This document shows, in pieces, positions 1-10,267 of a stretch of 64,000 nucleotides of DNA. Origin of the DNA: Seonamhaeicola algicola (GTDB lineage: Bacteria; Bacteroidota; Bacteroidia; Flavobacteriales; Flavobacteriaceae); NCBI RefSeq assembly GCF_007997385.1, contig NZ_VOSC01000012.1, forward strand, positions 124,001 to 188,000, given 5' to 3'. The notes beneath the pieces are model-generated. The model had not been told where the DNA came from and made no database searches. It saw nothing but the letters and a program-made list of their open reading frames with translations. How positions within the stretch are numbered: the stretch's first letter is position 1; each line of letters starts with the position of its first letter. A program made the position numbers and the translations under genes.

Positions 1-216
1 CTTGAAGCCGAAGTAGTTACAAGAGCCGAAAAAAACATTGATAGCTTACTAGAAGTACTTCCAGATTTGTTTGAAGACTTAACCGATGATGGTGCTTACC
101 TAAAAAAACTAAAAGCCACTGCAAACCTTAACAAATCTAAAAAGGCATTAAAATATTGCTTAAAAACTGTAAAAGGTTACGCTGCTGGCACTAAAACCGA
201 AGAAGATGAAGAATAA
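1..216 (+). CDS. C-terminal part of an unidentified protein (5' end outside window)
   Basis: An open frame runs from base 1 to a TAA at 214-216 and gives the last 71 residues of a protein. The fragment is rich in Leu, Lys and Glu, looks helical, and ends in an acidic tail (TEEDEE). There is no stop in this frame and codon use matches the neighbours, so it is a real coding end rather than leader. It overlaps the next start by 11 bases, which suggests translational coupling. I do not recognise the family. Confidence 0.6.
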   Translation, partial: LEAEVVTRAEKNIDSLLEVLPDLFEDLTDDGAYLKKLKATANLNKSKKALKYCLKTVKGYAAGTKTEEDEE

Positions 217-1066
217 ATTACATGTAACAATAGCTGCCATATTATTAACTTTAATACTAAATAAAGTTAATGCTCAAAACTACAAAGACCAGTTTAAAAA
301 CGATATTTGTAACTGTTTTGAAAATAAAATAAACGAACTTAGAAATAGCAGAAGCGCTTATGAGCAATGTTTTAATAAAGCATTACCAAACCACGCTAGC
401 GCCATTGATGCCAGCATTAACGAAGAAAACCAACAACTTAAGTACAAAAAAGGGCAAGAATTAAGAAAAGAACTTAAGTTTAAATTTTTCTATGAGCTTG
501 TTAGTAGTTGCGATATGTATTATCAAATTCTTGAAGAAGAAAGACAACGCAAACTCATGTCTGCAAAATCTAGAGTATCTCGTTCGCACTTAGAACGATT
601 AAATCAACAAGTTGCAATGACTCCTAATTCCACTTCGTATTACAGGCGAGCTGAAACCTATTTTTATTTAGGTGAATTAAAATTAGCTGAAGCAGATATT
701 AGAGAAAGTTTAAAACTTCATAAAACAGGTTACAACGCTGCATACTTAAAAAAAGAACAAACACTTTTAGGTTGGATATTAGAAGAGCAAAAGCGCTACC
801 CTGAAGCTATTGAAATTTATAATAACGTTTACAACAACGGTTACAGTTACGGTTATTATTACTACCAAGACACCAAAATTTTAGCTGCTTTAGTAAAACG
901 AAAAGCCGGTATTAAAGGCAATACCACATCTCAACCAACTGTTGATAATGCTGCTAATGCCAATAATCAAAAACAAATTCCTGCTGTAAATACTTCTGGA
1001 AGCCAACCTAAAAAACCAACTACTGCAAAACCTAAGAAGGACTTAAAAAAGTTATTCAAACTATAA
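206..1066 (+). CDS. secreted TPR-like protein
   Basis: 286 residues. An N-terminal signal peptide (about 1-23, ending VNAQ) predicts export to the periplasm or beyond. Residues 145-210 form two tetratricopeptide-like helix pairs (YYRRAETYFYLGELKLAEAD and LGWILEEQKRYPEAIEIYNN), so a protein-protein interaction role is likely. The first part has close cysteines (C35, C37). The tail from about 235 is low-complexity, rich in Asn, Thr, Pro and Lys. It starts inside the preceding gene, so the two are probably co-transcribed. The exact function is not known; the TPR assignment is from pattern only. Confidence 0.75.
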   Translation: MKNKLHVTIAAILLTLILNKVNAQNYKDQFKNDICNCFENKINELRNSRSAYEQCFNKALPNHASAIDASINEENQQLKYKKGQELRKELKFKFFYELVSSCDMYYQILEEERQRKLMSAKSRVSRSHLERLNQQVAMTPNSTSYYRRAETYFYLGELKLAEADIRESLKLHKTGYNAAYLKKEQTLLGWILEEQKRYPEAIEIYNNVYNNGYSYGYYYYQDTKILAALVKRKAGIKGNTTSQPTVDNAANANNQKQIPAVNTSGSQPKKPTTAKPKKDLKKLFKL

Positions 1067-1104
1067 AATTTAGCTATTAATTAATCCTTTTAAACAAAAA
1101 CACA

Positions 1105-2127
1105 ATGACATCAAAAAACACGCTTTTGATTATGGCTTTGCTATGCATTTTTTTGCTAAAAGCCCAAAACACATTAACTGTTGACAATTCAGTTGGAGCA
1201 AACGCCCAATACAGTGATTTACAAAGTGCTATTAGCGCCGCAAGTAACGGAGACATTATATATGTACACGCCTCTGAAATAAATTATGGAGATATTGATA
1301 TTGATAAACCATTAACGCTCATTGGTTTTTCGCATAGTGATGCTGATAAAAAATCAATGATAAATGAAATTGATTTACTTAATAACGCATCAAATGTTAC
1401 AATAACAGGCTTTAATATTACAAATGATATTAACGCCTTAAACCCTACCACAGCAATAACAAATTTAATTATTGAAAACAATTATATTGAAGGTACTTTT
1501 TGGTCTAATAACAACAATGCTGGTGTAACCAATATGATTATTAGAGGTAATATTCTTTATAGAATAGCTAGCAACTCTGTAACGTATTCAAACTACACAA
1601 ATACAACTATTAGTAATAATGTTATTACAGACAATATTTACATTTATTACCACGAATCTGTAACTATAAAAAACAACATATTTATAGATGCTTCAGCCCC
1701 AATTAATGTAAATAACGCTACAGGAAATTTAGATGTTCAAAATTGTATATTTATAGAATCATCTAGTACAACATTAAACATAAACTCTACGGGTGTTAAC
1801 TTTGAAAATTGCCTAACCTATAATTTAGGTAGTGGTAACTACAGTAACTTATCTGGAAGTAATAATTTAAACAATCAAAATCCAAACTTTGTAAGTGCAA
1901 CTGGTAGCACTTTTAATGCTGAAACAGATGATTATCATTTACAAGCAGGTTCTCCAGCTATAGGTTCTGGTGCCAGTGGTGTAGATATGGGCCTTTATGA
2001 CGGTTCAAATGCATTTAATAATTTTGGATATACAAATGGTATTCCAACAGTAAAAATTACTGATATTACAGATAGAGTTTCCCCTGGAGCCAACCTAAGC
2101 GTTACTATAACCACAAACACCAATTAA
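1105..2127 (+). CDS. secreted right-handed parallel beta-helix protein
   Basis: 340 residues with a signal peptide (about 1-20). The N-terminal part (YSDLQSAISAASNGDIIYVH) is the usual opening of DUF1565/NosD-type beta-helix proteins. The body has many regularly spaced Asn-rich rungs such as IIENNYIEG, IRGNILYR, ISNNVITDN, IKNNIFIDA and VQNCIFIES. Such folds bind or cleave polysaccharide or act as surface adhesins; no catalytic residues can be assigned. It has no T9SS sorting domain, while the next gene, one base after its stop, has one. The two may be secreted together, which is inference. Confidence 0.75.
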   Translation: MTSKNTLLIMALLCIFLLKAQNTLTVDNSVGANAQYSDLQSAISAASNGDIIYVHASEINYGDIDIDKPLTLIGFSHSDADKKSMINEIDLLNNASNVTITGFNITNDINALNPTTAITNLIIENNYIEGTFWSNNNNAGVTNMIIRGNILYRIASNSVTYSNYTNTTISNNVITDNIYIYYHESVTIKNNIFIDASAPINVNNATGNLDVQNCIFIESSSTTLNINSTGVNFENCLTYNLGSGNYSNLSGSNNLNNQNPNFVSATGSTFNAETDDYHLQAGSPAIGSGASGVDMGLYDGSNAFNNFGYTNGIPTVKITDITDRVSPGANLSVTITTNTN

Positions 2128-2128
2128 C

Positions 2129-3109
2129 ATGAAAAAGTATATATTACTGTGCATTTTGGTGTTTTTTAGTAGTATTGCTATTGGCCAAAACATATCAAAC
2201 GCAGAGTATTTTTTTAATACAGACCCTGGTATTGGTAATGGCAATGCTCTTTCGGTTAATGCTAATACCGGTACATTAACTCAAACGTTTTCAATACCTA
2301 CAAATACTTTACCCGAAGGGTTTCATAGTTTATATGTTAGAACCCAACTAAGTAGTGGTAGTTGGAGTATGTATGACAAACAACTTTTTTACTTAAAAAA
2401 TGTAATTACCGGAAATATAGCCGCTGCTGAATATTTTTTTAATACAGACCCTGGTGTTGGAAATGGAACAGTACTATCTGTTGACAGTAATTCTGGTGTT
2501 TTAAATCAGGTTTTCAACATACCAACTGGAAGTTTACCCGAAGGGTTTCATAGTTTTTATTTGAGAACCCAAGACACCAATGGAACTTGGAGTTTATATG
2601 ACAGACAAATTATTTACATTAAAGAATTTGACTTTTCATTACACCAAGTTACAAATGCTGAGTACTTTATAGATACTGACCCTGGAGTGGGCAATGGAAC
2701 ACAAGTAGCCTTTGGTGATGCCTCACAAAATACGCAAGCACTAAATATTAACACCACAGGTTTAGCTGAAGGTGAACATGTTTTTTATGTTAGGGTTCAA
2801 GATACTAACGGTGACTGGTCTATTTATGATACTGCACTTTTTAACATTGATAACTCATTAAGTACAGAAACTAGCTTACTAAAAAATATTAGTTTATATC
2901 CTTCGCCATTCAAAAATCATGTTAATATTAACGTTCCTTCAAACACAAATATTAAAGCTATTAAAATTTACAATACCCTTGGCAAAACTGTGTTTTCAAC
3001 AATTAAAAACACAAAAACACTAGAGTTACATCAATTAAAAAGCGGCATGTATATTTTAAATTTACAAACTAACGTGGGCAACGCTTCATTCAAAATAATA
3101 AAAAAATAA
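2129..3109 (+). CDS. T9SS-secreted protein with three EYF-DTDPG repeats
   Basis: 326 residues: signal peptide (ends AIGQ), then three similar modules of about 70 residues starting near 22, 97 and 175. Each opens with AEYF(F/I)(N/D)TDPG(I/V)GNG and contains LPEGFHS(L/F)Y(V/L)RTQ...W S-Y-D. The last 75 residues form a type A T9SS sorting domain (LYPSPFKNHVNI ... LKSGMYILNL ... FKIIKK), which directs export through the type IX system and usually anchoring to the cell surface. It starts one base after the beta-helix gene, so both sit in one transcript. The repeat family is common in Flavobacteriia, but its function is not known to me. Confidence 0.85.
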   Translation: MKKYILLCILVFFSSIAIGQNISNAEYFFNTDPGIGNGNALSVNANTGTLTQTFSIPTNTLPEGFHSLYVRTQLSSGSWSMYDKQLFYLKNVITGNIAAAEYFFNTDPGVGNGTVLSVDSNSGVLNQVFNIPTGSLPEGFHSFYLRTQDTNGTWSLYDRQIIYIKEFDFSLHQVTNAEYFIDTDPGVGNGTQVAFGDASQNTQALNINTTGLAEGEHVFYVRVQDTNGDWSIYDTALFNIDNSLSTETSLLKNISLYPSPFKNHVNINVPSNTNIKAIKIYNTLGKTVFSTIKNTKTLELHQLKSGMYILNLQTNVGNASFKIIKK

Positions 3110-3136
3110 AACGATTATTTTAAAACACACCCAACA

Positions 3137-3670
3137 ATGAAAAAAATACAATTTTTAGTTCTTACAATATTTTCATTATGCTATTTAAGCTGTTCTAGCA
3201 GTGATGATAGTGATACATTAAAAACCAACGTTTTGGGTACAATACAGCTGTCTGGTGATGATACAGCTATGGTTGGCACATCATTAACCGTTGGAAACAT
3301 TAATTTAGATGGTTTAACTTCTACAGGCACTACAAAATCTGTTACCCTTTTAGATGAAAACACTACTATTAATGGTAATGAAGTAAACTCAAATAACGGT
3401 GCTACCAACGGCTTTGTAATAGTTGCTACGCAATTTAATACTGAAGATAATGCTGCTGTTAATAAAGTTATATCTATGGTAATAGTTAAAAACAGTACAG
3501 AATACAGGTATGTTTGCTCAACACCACCAACAACCTCAGCTTATGATACCGATTGTGGTAGCGGTTTTAGTGTTGATAAAACAAAAAAAGAAGTGGTTTT
3601 TAATAACACCACAGTTATAAACACAACTTCGGGTAAAATTTTAACTATGAATGGTACTATAACCTGGTAA
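3137..3670 (+). CDS. small lipoprotein, function unknown
   Basis: 177 residues with a lipoprotein signal: hydrophobic stretch, lipobox LSC (acylated Cys at about 19) and then a Ser/Asp-rich spacer (SSSDDSD). The mature part is Thr/Asn-rich and probably all-beta; it carries two Cys (CSTPP ... TDCGSG) that could form a disulphide. It follows the T9SS gene by 27 bases and is followed by a strong terminator, so it is the last gene of the secreted-protein block. I do not recognise the domain. Confidence 0.75.
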   Translation: MKKIQFLVLTIFSLCYLSCSSSDDSDTLKTNVLGTIQLSGDDTAMVGTSLTVGNINLDGLTSTGTTKSVTLLDENTTINGNEVNSNNGATNGFVIVATQFNTEDNAAVNKVISMVIVKNSTEYRYVCSTPPTTSAYDTDCGSGFSVDKTKKEVVFNNTTVINTTSGKILTMNGTITW

Positions 3671-3725
3671 AAACACATGTAAATTGCTATTTTAAATTGC
3701 TTGTAAATTAAGATAGTTAGTGGTA

Positions 3726-3756
3726 AGCGAACTTTTTTAAGTTCGCTTTTTTTTAT
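3726..3756 (+). terminator. Rho-independent terminator after the secreted-protein block
   Basis: AGCGAACTT and AAGTTCGCT form a perfect 9-bp stem with a TTTT loop, followed by a run of eight T. It ends the transcript of the genes at 206-3670. Confidence 0.85.
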
Positions 3757-3855
3757 TTGATACCACAGGCTTAAAACTAAAATTATTAAATAGTTAATTT
3801 CAGTATGAACCTATAAATAAACTATTCCATCTTTATAAATTGCACCATTAAACCA

Positions 3856-5532
3856 ATGCTAAAAATGGTATCTGTATTTAAAAAACAAGAATATAGTTTT
3901 TTATATATTCTTTTACTAATAGTTTATGTAATAGGCTTGTTTATTCCACTAATGGAAAACGACTCTGCACAACATGCTACCATGGCTATGCGCATGTACC
4001 TTGAAAACGATTTTTTAAATATTTACAGAGGCGAAAACCCTTATTTAGATAAACCACACTTACATTTTTGGCTATCAGCTTTAGCATTTAAAATTTTTGG
4101 GGTTTATCATTGGGCATACAGAATTCCTGCGTTGGTTTTTACATTTAGCGGTGCGTACGCATGTTATAAATTGGCTAATGAGTTATATAGAAAAGAAAGC
4201 GGACACTTTGCTGCTTTAATTTTTCTATCTGCTCAAGCTATATTTTTGGCAAACCATGATGTTAGAACTGATGCTGTTTTAACAGGCGCTGTAATTTTAA
4301 GCTTATGGCAACTAGTATGCTATATTAACCATGAAAAACTTAAACACTTAATTTTTGGTGCTTTTTTTGCTGCTTTAGCATTTTCAACCAAAGGGCTATT
4401 AGGGGTGTTTATTTTAGGGGTTTGCACTTTAAGTTATGTTTTATATAAACGTAAGCTTGTTTTGGTTTTTAATTGGAAATCTATCATTGGGCTATTGGTT
4501 TTTGTATTAAGTATTAGTCCTGTTTTATACGCGTATTATTATCAATTTGATTTACACCCCGAAAAGGTATTTAACGGACAAAAAAATGTTTCTGGTGTTA
4601 AATTCATTTTGTGGGATCAAAGTTTTAACCGTTTAACATCACATGGTTTTAAACCCACAAGCCCCGATTATTTATTCTTTTTTCACACTATTTTGTGGGC
4701 ATTTTTACCTTGGAGTTTACTTTTTTATGCAGCACTTTTTACTAGAATAAAACAACACATAAACGCTAAATTTAAGTATGTAAACATGCAGGAAACTTTA
4801 ACATCTGTTGGTGTATTAACAGCTCTAATTGTTATGAGTTTTTCAAAATTTAAATTACCACACTATTTAAACAGTATATTTCCTGTTGCAGCAGTTTTAG
4901 TAGCAGGTTACATACTTTTTTTAAAAGAAAATAATAAAACAAAAGCCTTAAGCATATTTTTAAAAACACAATACTTAACTCTTGGTTTAGGTAGTGTTTT
5001 TGTAGTTTTTTTAAGTATTTGGGCTTTTAATATTTCAAATAAGGTTTTTATAATAGGGCTTTTAGCTTTTGTTATTATTACCATATATTTTTTTAAAAAA
5101 AACTATGCTACGCATAAAAAGCTAATAATTGTATCGGTTTTATTTATGGTACTTATTAACTATTGCTTAAACTATCAATTTTATCCTAATTTATTAAACT
5201 ATCAAGCGGGCAATAATGCTTCAAAAATTATAACTTTAGAAAACATAAATAGTAATAATGTTTATATTTTAAAAGGAAAACAAAGTTGGTCTTTAGAGTT
5301 TTATGCGCAAAAAAATCTTCAAAGAATTTCAGCTAATAAATTAAACACACTAGAAAAAGGCACTTGGTTATTTGCCTATAAACAACAACTAGACACACTG
5401 AAAACACAGGTAAATTTTAGCAAAAAACATGAGTTTAAGCATTACCGTGTTACCAAATTAAAATTTGATTTTTTAAACCCTAAAACACGCCATAAAACAC
5501 TTAAAAAAGCGTATTTATTACAAATAAACTAA
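3856..5532 (+). CDS. ArnT/PMT-type membrane glycosyltransferase
   Basis: 558 residues with about ten to twelve membrane helices. The first periplasmic loop ([20 protein letters not shown], then [11 protein letters not shown]) matches the dolichyl-phosphate-mannose mannosyltransferase/ArnT superfamily, where the acidic residues of this loop are catalytic. Such enzymes move a sugar from a polyprenyl-phosphate donor to lipid A, protein or another acceptor at the periplasmic face. The acceptor cannot be told from sequence. The start could also be the ATG at 3865. It is convergent with fbp and the two stop codons overlap. Confidence 0.8.
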   Translation: MLKMVSVFKKQEYSFLYILLLIVYVIGLFIPLMENDSAQHATMAMRMYLENDFLNIYRGENPYLDKPHLHFWLSALAFKIFGVYHWAYRIPALVFTFSGAYACYKLANELYRKESGHFAALIFLSAQAIFLANHDVRTDAVLTGAVILSLWQLVCYINHEKLKHLIFGAFFAALAFSTKGLLGVFILGVCTLSYVLYKRKLVLVFNWKSIIGLLVFVLSISPVLYAYYYQFDLHPEKVFNGQKNVSGVKFILWDQSFNRLTSHGFKPTSPDYLFFFHTILWAFLPWSLLFYAALFTRIKQHINAKFKYVNMQETLTSVGVLTALIVMSFSKFKLPHYLNSIFPVAAVLVAGYILFLKENNKTKALSIFLKTQYLTLGLGSVFVVFLSIWAFNISNKVFIIGLLAFVIITIYFFKKNYATHKKLIIVSVLFMVLINYCLNYQFYPNLLNYQAGNNASKIITLENINSNNVYILKGKQSWSLEFYAQKNLQRISANKLNTLEKGTWLFAYKQQLDTLKTQVNFSKKHEFKHYRVTKLKFDFLNPKTRHKTLKKAYLLQIN

Positions 5533-6545
5533 TGTTGTTTTTTGGCTTTAAGCATAAATGCTTCGGCTTTATCTACCATATTTTTGCTACCACAAATAAA
5601 CGGTACACGCTGGTGTAGTTCTGTAGGTTCAATATCCATAATTCTAGTAAAACCATCACTAGCTTTTCCGTTAGCCTGTTCTGCTAAAAATGCCATAGGA
5701 TTACACTCATAAAGCAACCTTAATTTTCCGTTTGGATTTTTTGAGCTTTGTGGATACAAATAAATACCTCCTTTTATCATGTTTCTATGAAAATCAGACA
5801 CTAAAGAACCAATGTATCTTGATGTGTAAGGCCTATCATCAACCTCTTCCTGACAGTATTTTATGTAGTTTTTTATACCCTGCGGAAAATGCACATAGTT
5901 ACCCTCATTAACCGAGTAAATATTACCATCTTCAGGAAATTCCATACAAGGGTGCGATAAGTAAAAAGAACCAATTGCTGGGTTTAATGTAAAACCGTTT
6001 ACACCATCGCCGGTGGTATACACTAACATGGTAGATGTACCGTAAACTACATAACCGGCGGCAACTTGCTCACTACCTTTTTGCAAAAAATCTTCTAATT
6101 GTACAGGTGTTCCAATAGGTGTAATACGCCTGTAAATTGAAAAAATAGTTCCTACCGATACATTTACATCAATGTTTGATGAACCATCTAACGGATCAAT
6201 TAATACTACATACTTATTCCCGTGGTTTTTATCTTGGCTGTTAATTGTAATAAAATCGTCTTCTTCTTCACTTGCAATACCACAAACAATATTACGTTTT
6301 GTAAGCGTTTGTATAAATTTAGTATTAGCATAAACATCAAGTTTTTGTTGGTCTTCACCTTGAATATTGGTATCTCCAACGGCGCCCAAAATATCAACTA
6401 AACCAGCTTTATTAACTTCATGATTAACTACTTTAGCTGCAAGCCTTATTGAGTTTAGTAAACTAGACAATTCACCCGAAGAATATTTAAAAGATGCTTG
6501 ATTCTTAATAATAAATTCACCTAGTGTTTGTTTTTGGTGGGTCAT
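5529..6545 (-). CDS. fbp: fructose-1,6-bisphosphatase, class I
   Basis: 338 residues, the normal class I length. It hydrolyses fructose-1,6-bisphosphate to fructose-6-phosphate, the committed step of gluconeogenesis. The metal-binding signature [10 protein letters not shown] is at 117-126, the acidic cluster SEEEDD at about 92-97, and the substrate-binding regions [12 protein letters not shown] and [14 protein letters not shown] are present. It is divergent from the acetyltransferase/aspartokinase pair, an arrangement frequent in Flavobacteriaceae. Confidence 0.95.
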   Translation of the reverse strand: MTHQKQTLGEFIIKNQASFKYSSGELSSLLNSIRLAAKVVNHEVNKAGLVDILGAVGDTNIQGEDQQKLDVYANTKFIQTLTKRNIVCGIASEEEDDFITINSQDKNHGNKYVVLIDPLDGSSNIDVNVSVGTIFSIYRRITPIGTPVQLEDFLQKGSEQVAAGYVVYGTSTMLVYTTGDGVNGFTLNPAIGSFYLSHPCMEFPEDGNIYSVNEGNYVHFPQGIKNYIKYCQEEVDDRPYTSRYIGSLVSDFHRNMIKGGIYLYPQSSKNPNGKLRLLYECNPMAFLAEQANGKASDGFTRIMDIEPTELHQRVPFICGSKNMVDKAEAFMLKAKKQH

Positions 6546-6643
6546 AAATATTTAGTATTAAATTCTTTACAAATATCAATTAAATTTCTATTAACTACAA
6601 CGTTTTCGTTGCAGAATAACAAAAACTTTATTTTTCTTTAACT

Positions 6644-6651
6644 TATATTTG
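6644..6651 (+). promoter_or_regulatory. -7 element of a Bacteroidota promoter
   Basis: TATATTTG matches TAnnTTTG and lies 17 bases before the start at 6669. I see no clear TTG -33 element at the right distance, so the call rests on the -7 box alone. Confidence 0.4.
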
Positions 6652-6668
6652 AAAATATAAAATTTACT

Positions 6669-7148
6669 ATGCAATTTAATATTAGAAAAGCAACGCAACA
6701 TGATATGCCAGCAGTTTTATCTTTAATAAATGAACTGGCCGAATTTGAAAAAGAACCCGATGCTGTTGAAGTTACTGTTGAAGATTTAATTAATGATGGC
6801 TTTGGCAAACAACCGGCTTTTACATGCTTTGTTGCCGAAGTTGATAAGAACGTTGAAGGTATTGCTCTTGTGTATAACCGGTACTCTACTTGGAAAGGAA
6901 AAATAATTCATTTAGAAGATTTAATTGTAAGCAATAAATACCGTGGTGCTGGCATTGGCACCAAACTGCTTGATGAAGTAGTTAAATACGGGCATAGCTT
7001 GGGCGTAAAACGTATAAACTGGGAAGTGCTAGATTGGAATGAGCCTGCCATAAAATTTTACCAAAGTAAAGGTGCTAACGTAATGCGCGATTGGGATGTG
7101 GTACAAATGAACCAAGAAAGCATAAAAAACTATATAGCAAAACTTTAA
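6669..7148 (+). CDS. GNAT-family N-acetyltransferase
   Basis: 159 residues, a single GNAT domain similar to the diamine N-acetyltransferase group. The acetyl-CoA binding motif A is visible as LIVSNKYRGAGIGTKLLDEV (about 88-107: R/Q-x-x-G-x-G/A), and the C-terminal motif B as WNEPAIKFYQSKGA. It transfers an acetyl group from acetyl-CoA to an amine; polyamines are the likely substrate class by similarity, not proven. The gene ends one base before the aspartokinase start, so the two form an operon. Confidence 0.85.
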   Translation: MQFNIRKATQHDMPAVLSLINELAEFEKEPDAVEVTVEDLINDGFGKQPAFTCFVAEVDKNVEGIALVYNRYSTWKGKIIHLEDLIVSNKYRGAGIGTKLLDEVVKYGHSLGVKRINWEVLDWNEPAIKFYQSKGANVMRDWDVVQMNQESIKNYIAKL

Positions 7149-7149
7149 C

Positions 7150-8400
7150 ATGCAAATATTTAAGTTTGGTGGTGCATCAGTTAAAGATGCAAAAAGTGTT
7201 AAAAATTTAGCCAGCGTTTTAAAAACCGTTGGCTACAAAAACACTTTAATAGTAATATCTGCCATGGGTAAAGTTACCAATGCCTTAGAGGTTGTTATTA
7301 CCAATTATTTTAATAATAAAAGCGCGCTACAAAGCACCGTACAAGATATTATTAAATTTCATAATGATATTTTGTTTGATTTGTTTGAAAACGAAAATCA
7401 TCCTGTTTTTACACAAGTTAAACTATTGTTTAATGAGCTTAATGCATTTTTAAAAACAAATAAATCACCAAACTATAGTTTTGTATATGACCAAGTTGTA
7501 TGCTACGGCGAGCTTGTTTCAACCACCATTATAAGCCACTATTTAAACACCATTGGCATAAAAAACAATTGGATTGATGCCCGAAATTTCATAAAAACCG
7601 ATGATTATTACCGTAGCGCCAATGTTAACTGGCAAGCCACACAAACAGCCATTTCTGGTAATTTAAACACAAACATTTTAAATGTAACCCAAGGCTTTTT
7701 AGGTAGTGATGCCAATAACTTTACCACCACACTTGGGCGAGAAGGTAGTGATTATACAGCAGCTATTTTTGCTTATTGCTTAAATGCACAAAGTGTAACT
7801 ATTTGGAAAGATGTACCTGGTGTTTTAAATGCAGATCCGCGGTATTTTGAAAACACACAGCTACTTCATAAAATATCGTATACTGAGGCTATTGAACTTG
7901 CTTTTTATGGTGCCTCTGTTATTCACCCCAAAACATTACAACCATTACAAAAAAAGGAAATTACACTATACGTAAAATCGTTTTTAAATCCTACACTTGC
8001 TGGTACTTCAGTTAGCAAAGGTGTAGGTATAACACCTTTAATTCCTTGTTTTATTGCTAAAAAAAACTTGGTATTAATTTCATTGTCTACTTTAGATTTT
8101 TCGTATGTTGTTGAAGAAAACATAAGCGAAATTTTTGCGCTACTTCATCAACATAAAATGAAAGTAGATGTTATTCAAAATTCTGCCATTAGTTTTTCAG
8201 TATGCATTAACAATATGTATAATAATTTAGATAATTTACTGCAGCAACTTAAGGCAAAATTTAGTGTAACTTGCCATAAAAATGTATCATTATACACCAT
8301 TAGGCACTACAACCAAAATGCCATTAAACAATTAGAAACAGATAAAACCGTTTTACTTAAACAGTTAACACAAGAAACCGTTCAAATAGTTACTAAATAA
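7150..8400 (+). CDS. aspartate kinase (monofunctional)
   Basis: 416 residues. It phosphorylates aspartate, the first step to lysine, threonine, methionine and diaminopimelate. The kinase core starts at once with the substrate/ATP signature KFGGAS (5-10); TTLGREGSDYTA and WKDVPGVLNADPR are the conserved ATP-binding and catalytic segments, and ELAFYGASVIHPKTLQP is typical of the family. The C-terminal 120 residues are where the ACT regulatory domains should be, but match only weakly, so feedback control may differ. It is translationally close to the acetyltransferase (one base). Confidence 0.92.
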   Translation: MQIFKFGGASVKDAKSVKNLASVLKTVGYKNTLIVISAMGKVTNALEVVITNYFNNKSALQSTVQDIIKFHNDILFDLFENENHPVFTQVKLLFNELNAFLKTNKSPNYSFVYDQVVCYGELVSTTIISHYLNTIGIKNNWIDARNFIKTDDYYRSANVNWQATQTAISGNLNTNILNVTQGFLGSDANNFTTTLGREGSDYTAAIFAYCLNAQSVTIWKDVPGVLNADPRYFENTQLLHKISYTEAIELAFYGASVIHPKTLQPLQKKEITLYVKSFLNPTLAGTSVSKGVGITPLIPCFIAKKNLVLISLSTLDFSYVVEENISEIFALLHQHKMKVDVIQNSAISFSVCINNMYNNLDNLLQQLKAKFSVTCHKNVSLYTIRHYNQNAIKQLETDKTVLLKQLTQETVQIVTK

Positions 8401-8446
8401 TTATTTTTTTAAAGCATCAGATAGAAAATTTAGTACTTTTACAGTT

Positions 8447-10267
8447 ATGACTAAACAAGAAGATCAAGGATTAGTATCTGCCAAAGAAGTTGCAAAAGCC
8501 ATACAATTAAGCAAATACGGTTTTATTGGTACTTTTATAGGTTGGCTTTTAATGAAGGTGTTAAAAATTTCAACACTTAACCGCATTTATAATCGTAACA
8601 AACATTTAAACGACCTTGATTTTTTAAATGGTATTTTATCAGATTTTAGTATAAAATTTGAAATTCCTGAAGAAGACCTTAAACGCCTCCCTAAAGATGG
8701 CGCTTACATAACGGTATCAAATCATCCGCTTGGTGGTATTGATGGTATTTTACTTTTAAAACTAATGCTAGAACAGCGTAAAGATTTTAAAATAATAGCC
8801 AACTTTTTATTACACCGAATTGCCCCTTTAAAGCCTTACATAATGCCTGTTAATCCTTTTGAAGACAGAAAAGATGCAGCTTCAAGTATTGCAGGTTTTA
8901 AAAATGCTATTTTACACCTTCGCGAAGGGCATCCGTTAGGTATTTTTCCTGCAGGTGAAGTATCAACCTACAGAGATGGCAAATTAGTAGTAGATAAACC
9001 TTGGGAAGAAGCCGCTATGAAATTGGTTAAAAAAGCCGAAGTTCCTATTGTTCCTATTTATTTTCATGCTAAAAACAGCAAGTTATTTTATAAACTTTCA
9101 AAAATTAGTGATACGTTTCGCACTGCTAAACTACCTTCAGAATTACTAACTCAAAAACGTAGAACCATTAAGGTACGCATAGGCAAACCTATTTTAGTAA
9201 ACGACCAAAAAGAGCATAAAACATTAGAAGAATTTTCAGAATTTATTAGAAAAAAAACCTATATGCTTTCTAATGCTTTTGAAGATAAACCTAAAATATT
9301 AGATAAAATACCAACAACGCTTAAAACCGTTAAACCTCCAAAACGCATTGTAACACCAATTGATACTGATGTTATGGATGCCGAAGTTGACGCATTACGA
9401 AAAGCCGATGCGCGCTTATTAGAAAGTAAAAATTACGAAGTGTTTTTGGCTGCCGCCGATAAAATACCAAACATTTTAAGAGAAATTGGTCGCCTACGTG
9501 AAATAACCTTTAGAGAAGTAGGCGAAGGCACCAATGAAGCTATAGATTTAGACACCTTTGATACCTATTATCACCACATGTTTTTATGGGATAATGAAAG
9601 TAAACTTATTGCAGGTGCTTACCGCATGGGCTTAGGTTCAAAAATATTTGCAAAATATGGTATTGACGGCTTTTATTTACAAGATTTATTTAGGTTTGAG
9701 CCCGAACTTTATAAAATGATGAGCGAATCTATAGAAATGGGGCGTGCCTTTATAATAAAAGCTTATCAGCAAAAACCAATGCCTTTATTTTTACTTTGGA
9801 AAGGTATTGTACATACCACCCTGCGTTACCCAGAACACAATTACTTAATTGGTGGTGTTAGTATTAGTAATCAGTTTTCAAACTTCTCAAAATCATTAAT
9901 GATTGAGTTTATGAAATCACATTACTACGACCCGTATTTAGCACAATACGTACGCCCTAAAAAAGAATTTAAAGTAAAATTAAAAGATGCCGATAAAGAT
10001 TTTGTTTTTGATGAAACTGAAGCAGACCTCAATAAATTTGATAAAATTATTGATGAAATAGAACCTGGTGCATTAAGACTACCTGTTTTACTTAAAAAGT
10101 ATATAAAACAAAATGCACGTTTAGTTGCTTTTAATGTAGACCCACTATTTAACAATGCTGTTGATGGTTTAATGTACATTAAAATAGCCGATTTACCCGA
10201 AAGTACTGTACGCCCCGTAATGGAAGAATTTCAAGCAGAATTAGAGCGTAAGTTTATTGAAAAATAA
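8447..10267 (+). CDS. olsF: bifunctional acyltransferase (PlsC-like + OlsB-like), ornithine/glycine lipid synthase type
   Basis: 606 residues in two domains. Residues 60-280 are a PlsC-type lysolipid O-acyltransferase: the histidine-aspartate motif is NHPLGGID (H93, D99) and the FPxGE block is FPAGE (167-171). Residues about 310-520 resemble the OlsB-type GNAT N-acyltransferase (RLREITFREVGEGTNE ... FLWDNESKLIAGAYRMG ... ELYKMMSESIEMGRAFI). The same fusion is known as OlsF, which makes ornithine lipids from ornithine and acyl-ACP; in Bacteroides, separate GlsA/GlsB proteins make glycine lipids. Which amino acid is used here cannot be read from sequence. Note that H and D are five, not the usual four, residues apart. 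Confidence 0.8.
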   Translation: MTKQEDQGLVSAKEVAKAIQLSKYGFIGTFIGWLLMKVLKISTLNRIYNRNKHLNDLDFLNGILSDFSIKFEIPEEDLKRLPKDGAYITVSNHPLGGIDGILLLKLMLEQRKDFKIIANFLLHRIAPLKPYIMPVNPFEDRKDAASSIAGFKNAILHLREGHPLGIFPAGEVSTYRDGKLVVDKPWEEAAMKLVKKAEVPIVPIYFHAKNSKLFYKLSKISDTFRTAKLPSELLTQKRRTIKVRIGKPILVNDQKEHKTLEEFSEFIRKKTYMLSNAFEDKPKILDKIPTTLKTVKPPKRIVTPIDTDVMDAEVDALRKADARLLESKNYEVFLAAADKIPNILREIGRLREITFREVGEGTNEAIDLDTFDTYYHHMFLWDNESKLIAGAYRMGLGSKIFAKYGIDGFYLQDLFRFEPELYKMMSESIEMGRAFIIKAYQQKPMPLFLLWKGIVHTTLRYPEHNYLIGGVSISNQFSNFSKSLMIEFMKSHYYDPYLAQYVRPKKEFKVKLKDADKDFVFDETEADLNKFDKIIDEIEPGALRLPVLLKKYIKQNARLVAFNVDPLFNNAVDGLMYIKIADLPESTVRPVMEEFQAELERKFIEK

